From Pseudomonas sp. AOB-7 (GTDB lineage Bacteria; Pseudomonadota; Gammaproteobacteria; Pseudomonadales; Pseudomonadaceae), in assembly GCF_003696305.1 (NCBI RefSeq), contig NZ_RFFK01000007.1, positions 160,035 through 224,034 on the forward strand: a stretch of DNA of 64,000 nucleotides, written 5' to 3'. Below the pieces are notes generated by a model. The model was given only the letters and a program-made list of their open reading frames with translations. It ran no database searches and was not told the origin of the DNA. Within the stretch, counting starts at the first letter, position 1; the number at the start of each line of letters is the position of its first letter. The translations under genes were made by a program, and so were the position numbers. This document shows, in pieces, positions 37,479-48,384 of this stretch.

Positions 37479-39035
37479 CTAGCGGCGCATTTCCTGCTGA
37501 ATGCTGCCCAGGGTGCGCGGCCAGGGCTTGCCCGCCTGCAACTTGGCCGGCAGCGTCTTGACCGCCGCCTGGGCGGCATCGCGGCTGGCGAAACTACCAT
37601 AGGTCAGCACGAACAGCGGCTGCCCCTGGTGCACTTTCTTGAAGTAGCGGTATTCGCCGCCACCTTCGCGCACCAGCGCCTGGATATTGGCCTCCGAGCG
37701 CGAGCCGAGAATCTGCAGGGCGTAACGCGAAGCCGGCTGCTGGGCATACCAGTCGCCCGTTGCCGTAGCGCCCTGGGCGGGCTTGACCGGAGCAGGCGTA
37801 GGGGCCGGCGCAGCAGGCTTGGCGACCGCCACCTCCGCCGGCTTGGGCACCGCAGATGCCGGTGCAGGTGCAGGTGCAGGTGCAGGTGCAGCAACGATTG
37901 GAGCGGCCGGCGCCACGACTGTCGAGGGCGCCGGCACGACGGGCGCGGCCGGCGGCTCGAAGCCATCCAGCTCCTCGCCTGCCGCTTCCGCCAGAGGCTG
38001 ACGAATCACTGCCTGCGATTCCCCCACCAACGGCAGAGGCAGCGGCTGACTGGCGCCGGCGAACTCGATGGCCGGCGCCTTGCTCTCGACCACCGGCGCC
38101 TCGGCAGGCGCCTCGACTACCGGCGCCGGAGCGGCAGGCTGCAGCGACAGCGGCGCCGTGATCTCCGCCGTTGCCGGTGCCGGCGCCTCGCGCCCTTGCA
38201 TCAGCCAGGCCGCAGCGACGCCGACCAGCACCACGGCCAGCGCCAGCAGATGCTTCTTCGGCAAGGCGAAGCCGGCACTCGCCCCCCGCCCGGCGGCGCG
38301 CTGCGCCAGCATCTGCTCCACCAGCAGCTCGCGCACCTCCTGGTTGATCGCCCCCGGCCAGCCCTGGGAACGCAGATGAATCTCCTCGATCTGCTCCTCG
38401 TTCAGCACCTCGATACCCTGCCCAGCACCGTCGAGGCGCTGCGCCAGATAATCGCGCGTCTCCTCCTCGTTGTAGGGCTGCAGTTCGATAGCGTGGTAGC
38501 ACTCCTCGCCGCCAGCCAGGGCCTCGAGCCGCCCCAGCAGCTCGGGCTCGGCGAACAGGAACACATGCGGGCGCCCCTCGCCATTACCCGCCGCCAGCGC
38601 CAGCACGGTCTTCAGCGCAGCATCGTCGAGCTGATCGGCATCGTCGATCAGCAGATAGACCTCCTGGCCGGTCAGCGCCAACTGCGCGACCTGCGCCAGG
38701 ATCGAGCGCAGGTCGGCCTGGGCCACGGACAACCCCTGGGCGACCTGGCGCAGCAGAGCGTCGCTGCCGCCCACACCCTGGGCCAGCACGATGCTCTGCA
38801 CCGCCTGTTTGTTGGTACTGGCGACCAGCGCCTGGCGCAGCAGGGTCTTGCCACTGCCTTGCGGGCCGACTACCGCCAGCAGCAGCTGGCTATAGCGCGC
38901 CAGATGGTGCAACTGGCCCAGCACCGGCTTGCGCTGCGCCGGAAAAAACTTGAAGCCGGGCACCCGCGGCGCGAAGGGGTCGTGACTGAACTGGTAATGC
39001 GCCAGGAAAGCTTCGTCAGCATGCAGACTGGTCAT
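37479..39035 (-). CDS. AAA ATPase/SPOR-domain cell-division protein (DamX-like)
   Basis: The 518-residue protein has an N-terminal AAA (ExeA-like) ATPase domain with Walker A GPQGSGKT at residues 57-64 and Walker B YLLIDDADQLD near 130. A single membrane segment (LLALAVVLVGVAAAWLM) lies near 258-275. A long Ala/Pro/Glu-rich periplasmic linker leads to a C-terminal SPOR domain (about 430-515), which binds denuded peptidoglycan at the septum. This layout is that of DamX-type proteins downstream of aroB. The linker includes five tandem GGTGCA hexamers (plus-strand sense). It is the last gene of the pilM-to-damX operon, ten bases after aroB. Confidence 0.9.
   Translation of the reverse strand: MTSLHADEAFLAHYQFSHDPFAPRVPGFKFFPAQRKPVLGQLHHLARYSQLLLAVVGPQGSGKTLLRQALVASTNKQAVQSIVLAQGVGGSDALLRQVAQGLSVAQADLRSILAQVAQLALTGQEVYLLIDDADQLDDAALKTVLALAAGNGEGRPHVFLFAEPELLGRLEALAGGEECYHAIELQPYNEEETRDYLAQRLDGAGQGIEVLNEEQIEEIHLRSQGWPGAINQEVRELLVEQMLAQRAAGRGASAGFALPKKHLLALAVVLVGVAAAWLMQGREAPAPATAEITAPLSLQPAAPAPVVEAPAEAPVVESKAPAIEFAGASQPLPLPLVGESQAVIRQPLAEAAGEELDGFEPPAAPVVPAPSTVVAPAAPIVAAPAPAPAPAPASAVPKPAEVAVAKPAAPAPTPAPVKPAQGATATGDWYAQQPASRYALQILGSRSEANIQALVREGGGEYRYFKKVHQGQPLFVLTYGSFASRDAAQAAVKTLPAKLQAGKPWPRTLGSIQQEMRR
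37861..37890. repeat. Five tandem GGTGCA hexamers in the DamX-like gene
   Basis: A perfect 5 x 6-base tandem repeat encodes an alternating Ala-Pro stretch in the periplasmic linker. Because the unit is a multiple of three, slippage would lengthen or shorten the linker without a frameshift. Confidence 0.85.
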
Positions 39036-39045
39036 GGATCACTCT

Positions 39046-40149
39046 TCAAGAGTTGAACGACTGAGCCAACGCGGCGTAGTCGCTGCGCAGCGTGGCGTCG
39101 AGAATTTCACGCGGGTAGTCGGCGGTGACCACGGCCTCGCCCAGGCGCTTGAGCAGCACCAGGCGCAACTGGCCATCGAGCACCTTCTTGTCCACCGCCA
39201 TATGTTCGAGAAACTGCGCCGGGGTCATGTCCCGCGGCGGCACCACCGGCAAACCCGCCGCCTGCAGCAGACGGACGCCGCGATCGCGCTCGGCCACCGA
39301 CAACCAGCCCAGGCGATGGGACATCTCCAGCGCCATCACGGTGCCCGCGGACACCGCCTCGCCGTGCAGCCACACGCCATAACCCTGCTCGGTCTCGATG
39401 GCATGACCGAAGGTATGGCCGAGGTTCAGCGTCGCCCGCACGCCGGACTCGCGCTCGTCGGCACCGACCACCCGCGCCTTGGCCGCACAGGAGCGCTCGA
39501 TGGCATAGGTCAGCGCCGCCTGATCCAGACTGCGCAGCGCCGGCATATTGGCCTCGAGCCAGCCGAGGAAGGGCTCGTCGCAGATCAGTCCGTACTTGAT
39601 CACCTCCGCCAGTCCGGCAGAGAGCTCACGTGCGGGCAAGGTGTTCAGGCTTGCCGTGTCGATCAGCACCGCCTTGGGCTGGTAGAAGGCGCCGACCATG
39701 TTCTTGCCCAGCGGGTGGTTGATCCCGGTCTTGCCGCCGACCGAGGAATCGACCTGCGACAGCAGGGTGGTCGGCACCTGAATGAAATCCACACCGCGCT
39801 GATAACAGGCCGCAGCAAAACCGGCCATGTCGCCGATCACCCCGCCGCCCAGAGCCACCACGGTGGTACGCCGGTCGTGGCGCGCCGTCAGCAGGCCGTC
39901 GAAGATCAGCTGCAGGGTCTCCCAGTTCTTGAACGCCTCGCCGTCCGACAACACCACCGAGGCCACATTGAACCCCGCCAAGGACTGCAGCAGGCCCTGC
40001 AGATAGAGCGGCGCGACGGTTTCATTGGTCACCACCGCCACCTGCCGCCCGCCTATATGCCGTGCCAGCAGCTCGGACTGGGACAGCAGACCACTGCCGA
40101 TATAGATGGGATAGCTGCGCTCGCCGAGTTCAACGTGAAGAGTCTGCAT
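39046..40149 (-). CDS. aroB: 3-Dehydroquinate synthase
   Basis: The 367-residue enzyme converts DAHP to 3-dehydroquinate, the second step of the shikimate pathway, using NAD and a divalent metal. Recognisable segments are [14 protein letters not shown] near 85-98, [21 protein letters not shown] near 115 for NAD binding, [20 protein letters not shown] near 150 and [12 protein letters not shown] near 258, containing metal-ligand histidines. It lies 51 bases after aroK on the same strand, as in most gammaproteobacteria, downstream of pilQ. Confidence 0.97.
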   Translation of the reverse strand: MQTLHVELGERSYPIYIGSGLLSQSELLARHIGGRQVAVVTNETVAPLYLQGLLQSLAGFNVASVVLSDGEAFKNWETLQLIFDGLLTARHDRRTTVVALGGGVIGDMAGFAAACYQRGVDFIQVPTTLLSQVDSSVGGKTGINHPLGKNMVGAFYQPKAVLIDTASLNTLPARELSAGLAEVIKYGLICDEPFLGWLEANMPALRSLDQAALTYAIERSCAAKARVVGADERESGVRATLNLGHTFGHAIETEQGYGVWLHGEAVSAGTVMALEMSHRLGWLSVAERDRGVRLLQAAGLPVVPPRDMTPAQFLEHMAVDKKVLDGQLRLVLLKRLGEAVVTADYPREILDATLRSDYAALAQSFNS

Positions 40150-40200
40150 GAGGCCCCCAGAATCAAAAGGGCTCTAGGATAGCGCAGTTCGCCCCGCGCT

Positions 40201-40719
40201 TTAACGGGGCGACAAGGCTTCCAGGCGCGCCAGGATTTCCTGCACCACCATGCGCGGTGGACGCTCGTCCGTTTCGATGACGATATCGGCGACCTCCCGG
40301 TACAACGGATCGCGCACCGCCATCAAATCCCGCAGCACCTGGGCCGGGTTGGCCGTACGCAACAGGGGACGATTGCGATCGCGCGAAGTGCGGTCGATCT
40401 GCTGCTCCACCGAGGTATGCAGGTACACCACCCGCCCCCCGGCATGCAGCGCCTGGCGATTCTCCGGACGCATCACCGCGCCGCCGCCGGTGGCGAGCAC
40501 CAGGCCATCCTGCAGCGACAGCTCGGCGATCACCGCCTGCTCTCGCTCACGAAAACCCTGCTCCCCCTCGACATCGAAGATCCAGGGAATATCAGCACCG
40601 GTGCGCTGCTCGATCTCCTTGTCGGAGTCCTTGAAAGGCAAACGCAGTTCTTTAGCAAGCAAACGCCCGATGGTGCTCTTTCCAGCTCCCATCGGGCCAA
40701 CGAGGATTACATTCCGCAC
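40201..40719 (-). CDS. aroK: Shikimate kinase
   Basis: The 172-residue AroK phosphorylates shikimate with ATP. The P-loop GPMGAGKST is at residues 8-16. [18 protein letters not shown] (from about 32) carries the substrate aspartate. [10 protein letters not shown] near 75-84 and RDRNRPLL near 118 (lid arginines) complete the fold. The start codon is GTG at 40719, five bases after the pilQ reading direction would place it in tight linkage: pilQ starts upstream and its stop is at 40725. Translational coupling to pilQ is therefore likely. Confidence 0.96.
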   Translation of the reverse strand: MRNVILVGPMGAGKSTIGRLLAKELRLPFKDSDKEIEQRTGADIPWIFDVEGEQGFREREQAVIAELSLQDGLVLATGGGAVMRPENRQALHAGGRVVYLHTSVEQQIDRTSRDRNRPLLRTANPAQVLRDLMAVRDPLYREVADIVIETDERPPRMVVQEILARLEALSPR

Positions 40720-40724
40720 TTAGG

Positions 40725-42872
40725 TCATCGGTTCACGGCAATGGCTTGGTTGTTCATGATGCGCGGAGTGAGGAAAACCAGCAACTCGGCCTTGTTGTCG
40801 GTGACGATATCGCGGCGGAACAACCGCCCCAGATAAGGCAGGTCGCCGAGGAAAGGAACCTTCTCGACCGCCTTGGTCTGGGTATTGGAGAACACGCCAC
40901 CGAGCACGATGGTCTCGCCATCGTTGACCAGCACCTTGGCATTGACCTCGTTCTTGTTGATCGGTGGCACGCCATTCAGGGCGCGAGCAAAGTCGGGCGC
41001 ATCCTTGGTGACCTTGACCTCCATGATGATGCGGTTGTCCGGGGTGATCTGCGGCGTCACCTCCAGCGACAGAGCAGCCTCCTTGAAGGATGTGCTAGTG
41101 GCGCCGCTGGAGCTCGCCTCCTGGTAGGGAACCTCCTGCCCCTTCAGAATCTTGGCCGTTTCCTTGTCCGAGGTCACGACCTTTGGCTGGGAGACAATCT
41201 CACCATTACCGGTTTTTTCCATGGCCGAGAGTTGCAGGTCCAAAGTCACATTGTCCGTCAGGAAGCCGATGCCGATACCCGAGGTACTGCCGACCACACC
41301 CATGTCGACGAAGGGCACAGGCGAAACACCGTCCTCCAGCGTGAAGTCACCCACCGTATCGGTTCCTGGCAGGAATGCCTGCCCATCGTCGAACGAGGTA
41401 GCGCCATCCTTGCCGTAAACGCTCCAGTTCCCACGAGTATGCGCTCCGCCCCAACGCACACCCAAGGCCTTGTCGTAGTCCACGTTGGCCTCGACGATGC
41501 GCGCCTCGATCATCACCTGACGCACAGGGATATCGAGCTGGGCGACGATACGGCGCAATTCGTCCAGACGCTCCTGAGTCTGGTAGGCAATGATGCTGTT
41601 TGTACGGTCGTCGACGGTAATCGAGCCGCGGGTATCGGCCGCCCCCTCAGCCCCGGTCACCGACTGGAACAGCTTGGCCATGTCGGAGGCTTTGGCGTAG
41701 TTGACTTGAATCAGCTCGCGACGCAGCGGTGCCAGTTCGGCGATCTGCTTCTGTGCCTCGAGCTCCTGGCGCTCGCGCGCCGCGATCTCGTCGGCCGGAG
41801 CGACCAGCAGCACGTTGCCCACCTTGCGCTTGTCCAAACCCTTGGTCTTGAGCACCAGATCCAGCGCCTGGTCCCAGGGCACGTTCTGCAGACGCAGGGT
41901 GATATTGCCGGTGACCGTATCGCTGGCCACCAGGTTCAGGTCGGTGAAATCGGCGATCAGCTGCAGCACCGAACGCACGTCGATGTCCTGGAAGTTAAGC
42001 GACAGCTTCTCGCCGCTGTAGGCAAAACGCTCGGCCTTGCGGCGCTCGGCGTCATCCTGGGTCAGCGGCTTGATGCTGATGGTTAGCTTGTTGTCGGTCT
42101 GATAGGCAAGATAGTCATACAGCCCCGTCGGCTCGATGAGGATACTGGTCTTGTCGGAACTGCCAGTGGCGCTGACGAACTGCACTGGCGTTGCGAAATC
42201 CTTCACATCCAGGCGCACGCGCAAAGACTCCGGTAGTTGAGTCTTGGCGAAATCCAAGCGGATCTTCCCACTCTGCTCCTGAATATCGGGGCTCACCGAA
42301 GCATCGGAAAGCGTAATCACCACATTACCCTCACCCTGCTCGCCACGCTGGAAATCGATATTACTTATCGATTTTGCTTGTGGCCCATATGCCTTGGGCG
42401 AGGTAACAGGGACAGCCTGTGCAACAGGAGGCGTCGAGACCGTAGCGCCAGAGGAGCCTTCGCCAACCAGCACGAAGAGGTTGTTACCATCCACGCGAGT
42501 ACTGTAAGGCGCCAACGAAGTAAGATTAACAATGAGACGCGTGCGATCCTTAGCCTCGACAATGGTCACACTGCGAGCATTACCAACACCAAGCTCCTTA
42601 TTCTTCGCACCAAGCTTGTTGGCCACCCCCGGCAAATCCAATGCAATTCGTGCTGGCTGCTCGATGGTATAGCCACGCGGCGCCACGACAGGTTCGTCGA
42701 ACGACAGTTTGAGTTCAACGCGGTCGCCTGGAAGGCTGGCCACATCCAGCGCCTGCAGGTTAGCCGCCAGCGTGGCGGATGAAAGCATGGTCGCCAGCAA
42801 GGCAACGCTTATACGCGACAAGGAGCCGTTCATATTCATATTCCGTTGGGCAGACAGATTATTTATTTTCAT
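40725..42872 (-). CDS. pilQ: Type IV pilus secretin PilQ
   Basis: The 715-residue outer-membrane secretin forms the gated pore through which the pilus emerges. It has a signal peptide ending near SSATLAA. Two AMIN peptidoglycan-binding domains follow (about 35-140 and 165-260), then the secretin N-domain SLNFQDIDVRSVLQLIADFT near 290, an N1-type KH domain near 385, and the secretin core ending FLTPRIMNNQAIAVNR. The longest start, ATG 42872, has GGGAG upstream and sits 15 bases from pilP; an internal ATG at 42833 gives a more compact signal peptide and is the alternative. The 5' third is visibly less GC-rich than flanking genes. Confidence 0.96.
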   Translation of the reverse strand: MKINNLSAQRNMNMNGSLSRISVALLATMLSSATLAANLQALDVASLPGDRVELKLSFDEPVVAPRGYTIEQPARIALDLPGVANKLGAKNKELGVGNARSVTIVEAKDRTRLIVNLTSLAPYSTRVDGNNLFVLVGEGSSGATVSTPPVAQAVPVTSPKAYGPQAKSISNIDFQRGEQGEGNVVITLSDASVSPDIQEQSGKIRLDFAKTQLPESLRVRLDVKDFATPVQFVSATGSSDKTSILIEPTGLYDYLAYQTDNKLTISIKPLTQDDAERRKAERFAYSGEKLSLNFQDIDVRSVLQLIADFTDLNLVASDTVTGNITLRLQNVPWDQALDLVLKTKGLDKRKVGNVLLVAPADEIAARERQELEAQKQIAELAPLRRELIQVNYAKASDMAKLFQSVTGAEGAADTRGSITVDDRTNSIIAYQTQERLDELRRIVAQLDIPVRQVMIEARIVEANVDYDKALGVRWGGAHTRGNWSVYGKDGATSFDDGQAFLPGTDTVGDFTLEDGVSPVPFVDMGVVGSTSGIGIGFLTDNVTLDLQLSAMEKTGNGEIVSQPKVVTSDKETAKILKGQEVPYQEASSSGATSTSFKEAALSLEVTPQITPDNRIIMEVKVTKDAPDFARALNGVPPINKNEVNAKVLVNDGETIVLGGVFSNTQTKAVEKVPFLGDLPYLGRLFRRDIVTDNKAELLVFLTPRIMNNQAIAVNR

Positions 42873-42887
42873 ACTCGCTTCGCTCCC

Positions 42888-43412
42888 TTAAGAGCGCTCC
42901 TTTAAGGAAAGGCTACGTGGCCGCTCCAACCAACCGCCCTCGCCATCCGGAACGATTTCCATCACATCCACCTTGGACTCATCGATCGCGAGAATTTTTC
43001 CGTGATTACGCCCGAGGTAGTCGCCTACTTTTACTCGGTGCACGCCACCAGCACCGCTAACCAGAGCATAGAAACCCGTCGCATTTTCGAGTGTCCCGAC
43101 CATCACGAAAGTTTCTATGTTAAAGCCCTCGAGAAATTGCTTGGCGCGCGCCTCATCAGGCTTAATTTCCTGAGTTCCCTTTTGACGGCTAACCACATCC
43201 ACCCTGACAGGGGGCTGAAAGGGGCTTCGCAATGAGGCGGCACGATAAGTGAAGCTTTCATAGGGTTGAAACTTGGGCAACGGCTCAATCGCACCCTTGG
43301 GGCGCGCGCGCACCTCATCCATATAAGCGCGCAGATCGGCAAAGTCGCCACCCGAACCACAACCAACCAGTACAGACAAAGCCAAGACCAGAGCTAAACG
43401 AGAAAGGCGCAT
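42888..43412 (-). CDS. pilP: Type IV pilus inner-membrane lipoprotein PilP
   Basis: The 174-residue lipoprotein links the inner-membrane PilMNO complex to the PilQ secretin. The signal ends in the lipobox LVGC near residue 18. The linker has GTIEPLPKF-like text (GAIEPLPKFQPYESFTY), and the C-terminal beta-sandwich domain includes VGDYLGRNHGKI. The ATG at 43412 overlaps the pilO stop as TGATG; an in-frame GTG one codon earlier (43415) is less likely. DNA composition is low in GC: the 60 bases at 43081-43140 hold 27 G or C. Confidence 0.94.
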   Translation of the reverse strand: MRLSRLALVLALSVLVGCGSGGDFADLRAYMDEVRARPKGAIEPLPKFQPYESFTYRAASLRSPFQPPVRVDVVSRQKGTQEIKPDEARAKQFLEGFNIETFVMVGTLENATGFYALVSGAGGVHRVKVGDYLGRNHGKILAIDESKVDVMEIVPDGEGGWLERPRSLSLKERS

Positions 43413-44032
43413 CACTGTACCCCCTTGTCATTGTAACGATAGGTCTTGGCCAGTATCCGCATACTCAACCTGCTGGAACTTTCCTTACTTTCCGGAAGCA
43501 ATTCGAAGTCATGCAACGTCACGATACGCGGCAAGCTGGCCACGCCGCTGACGAAGGTCGCGAGATCGTGATAGCCGCCGACCACCTTGATCTCGATGGG
43601 CAGTTCTATATAGAACTGCTGCGCCACTTCCGGCAGCAACTTGATCTCGGAAAACTCCAGACCACTCCCCAGCCCGGTGCGCGTGATATCTTCCAGCAAA
43701 CCAGGCACTTCGGTATCACTTGGCAACTGCCTCAGCAGCGCGCCAAACGAGACTTCCATTTCTTTCATCTGTTCCTTGTAAGCCTCCAGGTTTGCGGCCT
43801 GGAAAGCCTTGCTGGAAAACTGCTCTTTCAGCGTAACCTCTTCACGCTCCTGCCTCTCCAACAGCTCTCGCAGCTCTTTCAAATGGAGGTTGTAACCCAG
43901 TGCCAGTACAACAGCCAGCAGCAAAAAACCCGCAATGAATTTAACCGCTGCCGGCCATGACCCAACGTTGTTAAAGTCAAGGTCATTGAAATCAATATTG
44001 CGCAGACCTTCGAGCGACTCGCGCACACTCAT
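43412..44032 (-). CDS. pilO: Type IV pilus assembly protein PilO
   Basis: The 206-residue bitopic membrane protein forms a heterodimer with PilN in the alignment subcomplex. One transmembrane helix (AAVKFIAGFLLLAVVLALGY) lies near residues 28-47. A periplasmic coiled coil follows (LKELRELLERQEREEVTLKE) and then a ferredoxin-like domain ending AKTYRYNDKG. Its start overlaps the end of pilN, and its stop overlaps the pilP start. The sequence matches Pseudomonas PilO in length and order. Confidence 0.95.
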   Translation of the reverse strand: MSVRESLEGLRNIDFNDLDFNNVGSWPAAVKFIAGFLLLAVVLALGYNLHLKELRELLERQEREEVTLKEQFSSKAFQAANLEAYKEQMKEMEVSFGALLRQLPSDTEVPGLLEDITRTGLGSGLEFSEIKLLPEVAQQFYIELPIEIKVVGGYHDLATFVSGVASLPRIVTLHDFELLPESKESSSRLSMRILAKTYRYNDKGVQ

Positions 44033-44600
44033 TTCCCAGCCTCCGTTTCTTCCAGCTGCGGCTGGGTTTGCTGAACAGTCAGCTGAAACACGTTGGCCTG
44101 ATCCACGGCCCCTGCAGTAACAGCCTTGACCTCGGTCAAGTTAGGCGCTTGCAACCAATCGGAACCATCCAGGTTGCGCATCAGATTGGAAACGCGATTG
44201 TTCGACTCCGCCGCACCGACAATAGCGATGCTCTTACCGCTCATCTTGACGCTGGTGAAATACACGCCATCGGGCAGGGTTCTCACCAACTGATCGAACA
44301 CCCGCGCCGTGATCGGGCGATTACCCTGTAGATCCTGAATGATCTTCATCCGCTCCAGCAGCTGCTGACGGCGGGTCTTCAGCTCGCTGATTTCCTTGAT
44401 CCGCGCGTCCAGAACGGCGATTTCCTTCTTGATGAAGTTGTTGCGCGCATTCTGCTGTTCGATGGCGGCGTTGAGCAGTTGATCGCCAAGGAAAACCACG
44501 CCGGCGGCCATGACGAGCACACCCACCAGGGTCACCAGGAAACGCTGCTTGCGCTCTTCGCGCAGCTGTTCGCGCCAGGGAAGTAAGTTGATCCGTGCCA

Positions 44601-44601
<1 letters not shown>
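44029..44601 (-). CDS. pilN: Type IV pilus assembly protein PilN
   Basis: The 190-residue protein begins with the conserved INLLPWRE motif (residues 4-11), the cytoplasmic peptide that docks on PilM. One transmembrane helix (LVTLVGVLVMAAGVVFLG) lies near 22-40. A coiled coil (about 45-95) and a ferredoxin-like periplasmic domain that pairs with PilO follow. It starts at the last base of pilM and overlaps pilO by four bases. Confidence 0.95.
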
Positions 44602-45692
<1,091 letters not shown>

Positions 45693-45771
45693 TTACGGAC
45701 TATTTATGTTTTTCCACATTAAATATCAGTCTTGACAGAAGCGCAAATGGCTACCCGGGAAAAAAAACGCT

Positions 45772-45777
45772 TATAAT
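45772..45777 (+). promoter_or_regulatory. -10 element of ponA
   Basis: A perfect TATAAT lies 70 bases before the ponA start in an otherwise AT-rich stretch. The hexamer 17 bases upstream is poor, and TTGACA at 45732 is too far away (34-base spacing), so the promoter may depend on an activator or an extended element. Confidence 0.45.
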
Positions 45778-45846
45778 GTGATCAGCTTTTCCCTTTTAGC
45801 CTCAGCTCCCGCTTAACTCATTCTTTTACTTGGAATTCCGAACATT

Positions 45847-48258
45847 TTGATACGCCTGCTGAAGTTCTTCTGGTGGTCTTGCGTTGCCGTTTTCTGTGGG
45901 CTGTTGCTCAGTTTCAGCGGCGCGTTTCTTTATCTTAGTCCGACCCTTCCCTCCGTCGAGTCGCTGCGCCAGGTGCAGCTGCAGATCCCCCTGCGCGTCT
46001 ACAGCAGCGATGCCAAGCTGATCGCCGAGTTCGGCGAGATGCGCCGCTCGCCGATTCGTTTCGACGAAATTCCCAAGGAATTCATCAGCGCCCTGCTGGC
46101 CGCCGAGGACGATAATTTCGCCAATCATTATGGCGTCGACGTGACCAGCCTGATGCGCGCTGCCACGCAATTATTGAAAAGCGGGCAGATCCAGACTGGC
46201 GGCAGCACCATCACCATGCAGGTGGCGAAGAACTTCTTCCTCACCAGCGAGCGCAGCTTCTCGCGCAAGATCACCGAGATCCTCCTGGCCCTGCAGATCG
46301 AGCGCGAGCTGAGCAAGGACGAGATCCTCGAGCTCTACGTCAACAAGATCTATCTGGGCAATCGCGCCTACGGCATCGAGGCGGCGGCGCACGTCTACTA
46401 CGGCAAGTCGATGCGCGAGCTGAACCTGGCGCAGATGGCCATGATCGCCGGCCTGCCCAAGGCGCCTTCGCGCTACAACCCACTGGTCAATCCAACCCGC
46501 GCCAAGGAGCGTCGCGACTGGATTCTCGGCCGCCTCTACCGCCTCGGCCGTATCGACCAGGCCACTTACGAGACCGCCCTGGCCGAAGAGGTCGATGCCC
46601 GTTACCACGTCCCCACCCCCGAACTCAGCGCCCCCTACATCGCCGAGATGGCCCGCGCGGAGATGGTCGGCCGCTACGGCAGCGAGGCCTACACCGAGGG
46701 CTTCAACGTCACCACCACGGTGCCCAGCCAGCTGCAGGAAGTGGCCAACAGCGCGCTGCGCGAAGGCCTGATCGACTACGACCAGCGCCACGGCTATCGC
46801 GGCCCGGAAAGCCGCCTGCCGGGCATGACCCGCGAGACCTGGCTCGCCGAGCTGGGCAAGTTCCGCAGCATCGGCGGCCTGGAGCCGGCCGTGGTGACCC
46901 AGGTGGAGAAGAGCGGCATTCTGGTGCTGACCCGCGGCGGCGAGGAGCAGGCGGTGTCCTGGGACAGCATGAAATGGGCGCGCCCCTTCCTCAGCACCAA
47001 CAGCCTCGGCCCGCGCCCTCAACAGCCGGCGGACGTCGCCCAGGTCGGTGACATCGTGCGCGTGCAGCGCCAGACTGACGGCAGCCTGCGCTTCCTGCAG
47101 ATTCCGGCGGCGCAGAGCGCGCTGGTGTCGCTCGACCCCTACAGCGGCGCCATCCAGGCCCTGGTCGGCGGCTTCTCCTTCGACCAGAGCAACTACAACC
47201 GCGCCGTGCAGGCCAAGCGTCAGCCCGGCTCCAGCTTCAAGCCCTTCATCTACAGCGCGGCGCTGGACAGCGGCTACACCGCCGCCACCCTGGTCAACGA
47301 CGCGCCGATCATCCTCTCCGACGACTACCTGTCGCAGAAATGGCGGCCGAAGAACGACAACAACACCTTCCTCGGCCCGATCCGCCTGCGCGAGGCGCTG
47401 TACAAGTCACGCAACCTGGTTTCCATCCGTCTGCTGCAGGGCATAGGCATCGACCGCAGCCTGCGCTACATCGAGCGCTTCGGCTTCGAGCCGCAGGACC
47501 TGCCGCGCAACCTGTCGCTGGCGCTCGGCACCGCCAGCCTGACCCCGCTGGAAATCGCCGAGGGCTGGGCCACCTTCGCCAACGGCGGCTACAAGGTCGA
47601 GCCCTACCTGATCGAGCGCATCGACGACCGCAACGGCAAACCGCTGTTCCACGCCAATCCGGCGCGAGTGCCTAGCAGCGCGCCGGCCACGGGCAGCGCC
47701 ACGCTGACGGTGAACGCTGCGGCCGAGCTGCCGCTGGAGGAACCCAAGGTCGCCGAGCAGATCATCGATGAACGCACCGCCTACATCATGACCAGCATGC
47801 TGCAGGACGTGATCAAGCGCGGCACCGGCCGCCGCGCCCTAGCCCTGGGGCGCGACGACCTGGCGGGCAAGACCGGCACCACCAACGAATCCAAGGACAG
47901 CTGGTTCTCCGGCTACAACGCCGACTACGTGACCACCGTCTGGGCCGGTTTCGACCAGCCGGAAAGCCTCGGCCGCCACGAATACGGCGGCACCGTGGCG
48001 CTGCCGATCTGGATGAGCTACATGGGCGCCGTGCTCAAGGATCGCCCCAGCCACCGGCCCAAGGAACCCAAGGGCCTGCTCACCCTGCGCGTCGACCCGC
48101 TCAGCGGCCGCGCCGCGGCGCCCGGTACGCCGGATGCCTACTTCGAGCTGTTCAAGAGCGAGGATTCGCCGCCGCCGATGAGCGAGTTCGAGCCCGGCAT
48201 GGGCGTTCCCGGCAGCCCGCTGCCGGCCGACGAAATGGCGCCGATCGATCTGTTCTAG
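45847..48258 (+). CDS. ponA: Penicillin-binding protein 1A (bifunctional)
   Basis: The 803-residue class A PBP polymerises and cross-links peptidoglycan. A single N-terminal membrane anchor (residues 7-28) is followed by the GT51 glycosyltransferase domain, with AAEDDNFANHYGVD near 80 and GGSTITMQVAKN near 118. The OB-like insert typical of PBP1A is next, then the transpeptidase domain with SSFK (serine nucleophile) near 461 and KTGTT near 675. The start is TTG at 45847 with GGAA 11 bases upstream; a TTG start is supported by perfect agreement with the family N-terminus. It is divergent from pilM and ends at a shared terminator. Confidence 0.96.
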   Translation: MIRLLKFFWWSCVAVFCGLLLSFSGAFLYLSPTLPSVESLRQVQLQIPLRVYSSDAKLIAEFGEMRRSPIRFDEIPKEFISALLAAEDDNFANHYGVDVTSLMRAATQLLKSGQIQTGGSTITMQVAKNFFLTSERSFSRKITEILLALQIERELSKDEILELYVNKIYLGNRAYGIEAAAHVYYGKSMRELNLAQMAMIAGLPKAPSRYNPLVNPTRAKERRDWILGRLYRLGRIDQATYETALAEEVDARYHVPTPELSAPYIAEMARAEMVGRYGSEAYTEGFNVTTTVPSQLQEVANSALREGLIDYDQRHGYRGPESRLPGMTRETWLAELGKFRSIGGLEPAVVTQVEKSGILVLTRGGEEQAVSWDSMKWARPFLSTNSLGPRPQQPADVAQVGDIVRVQRQTDGSLRFLQIPAAQSALVSLDPYSGAIQALVGGFSFDQSNYNRAVQAKRQPGSSFKPFIYSAALDSGYTAATLVNDAPIILSDDYLSQKWRPKNDNNTFLGPIRLREALYKSRNLVSIRLLQGIGIDRSLRYIERFGFEPQDLPRNLSLALGTASLTPLEIAEGWATFANGGYKVEPYLIERIDDRNGKPLFHANPARVPSSAPATGSATLTVNAAAELPLEEPKVAEQIIDERTAYIMTSMLQDVIKRGTGRRALALGRDDLAGKTGTTNESKDSWFSGYNADYVTTVWAGFDQPESLGRHEYGGTVALPIWMSYMGAVLKDRPSHRPKEPKGLLTLRVDPLSGRAAAPGTPDAYFELFKSEDSPPPMSEFEPGMGVPGSPLPADEMAPIDLF

Positions 48259-48339
48259 AACGACCCCAGGCTAGACCGACGAAGCCTGATCCGACGGGCA
48301 CTCACGGATCACGCCTTCGGCCAAGGCGAGGCCTTTCTG

Positions 48340-48381
48340 CAGGCAATAAAAAACCCGCCGAAGCGGGTTTTTTATTGCCTG
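48340..48381. terminator. Bidirectional terminator between ponA and the malic enzyme
   Basis: A perfect stem of at least 18 base pairs (AGGCAATAAAAAACCCGC with its complement) surrounds the loop CGAA, with T-runs on both strands. It sits between the convergent genes ending at 48258 (+) and 48385 (-). Confidence 0.95.
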
Positions 48382-48384
48382 GCC

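Noticed and set aside
45732..45777. TTGACA and TATAAT before ponA as one promoter
   Set aside because: The two hexamers are separated by 34 bases, about twice the normal spacing, so they cannot be the -35 and -10 of one sigma-70 promoter.
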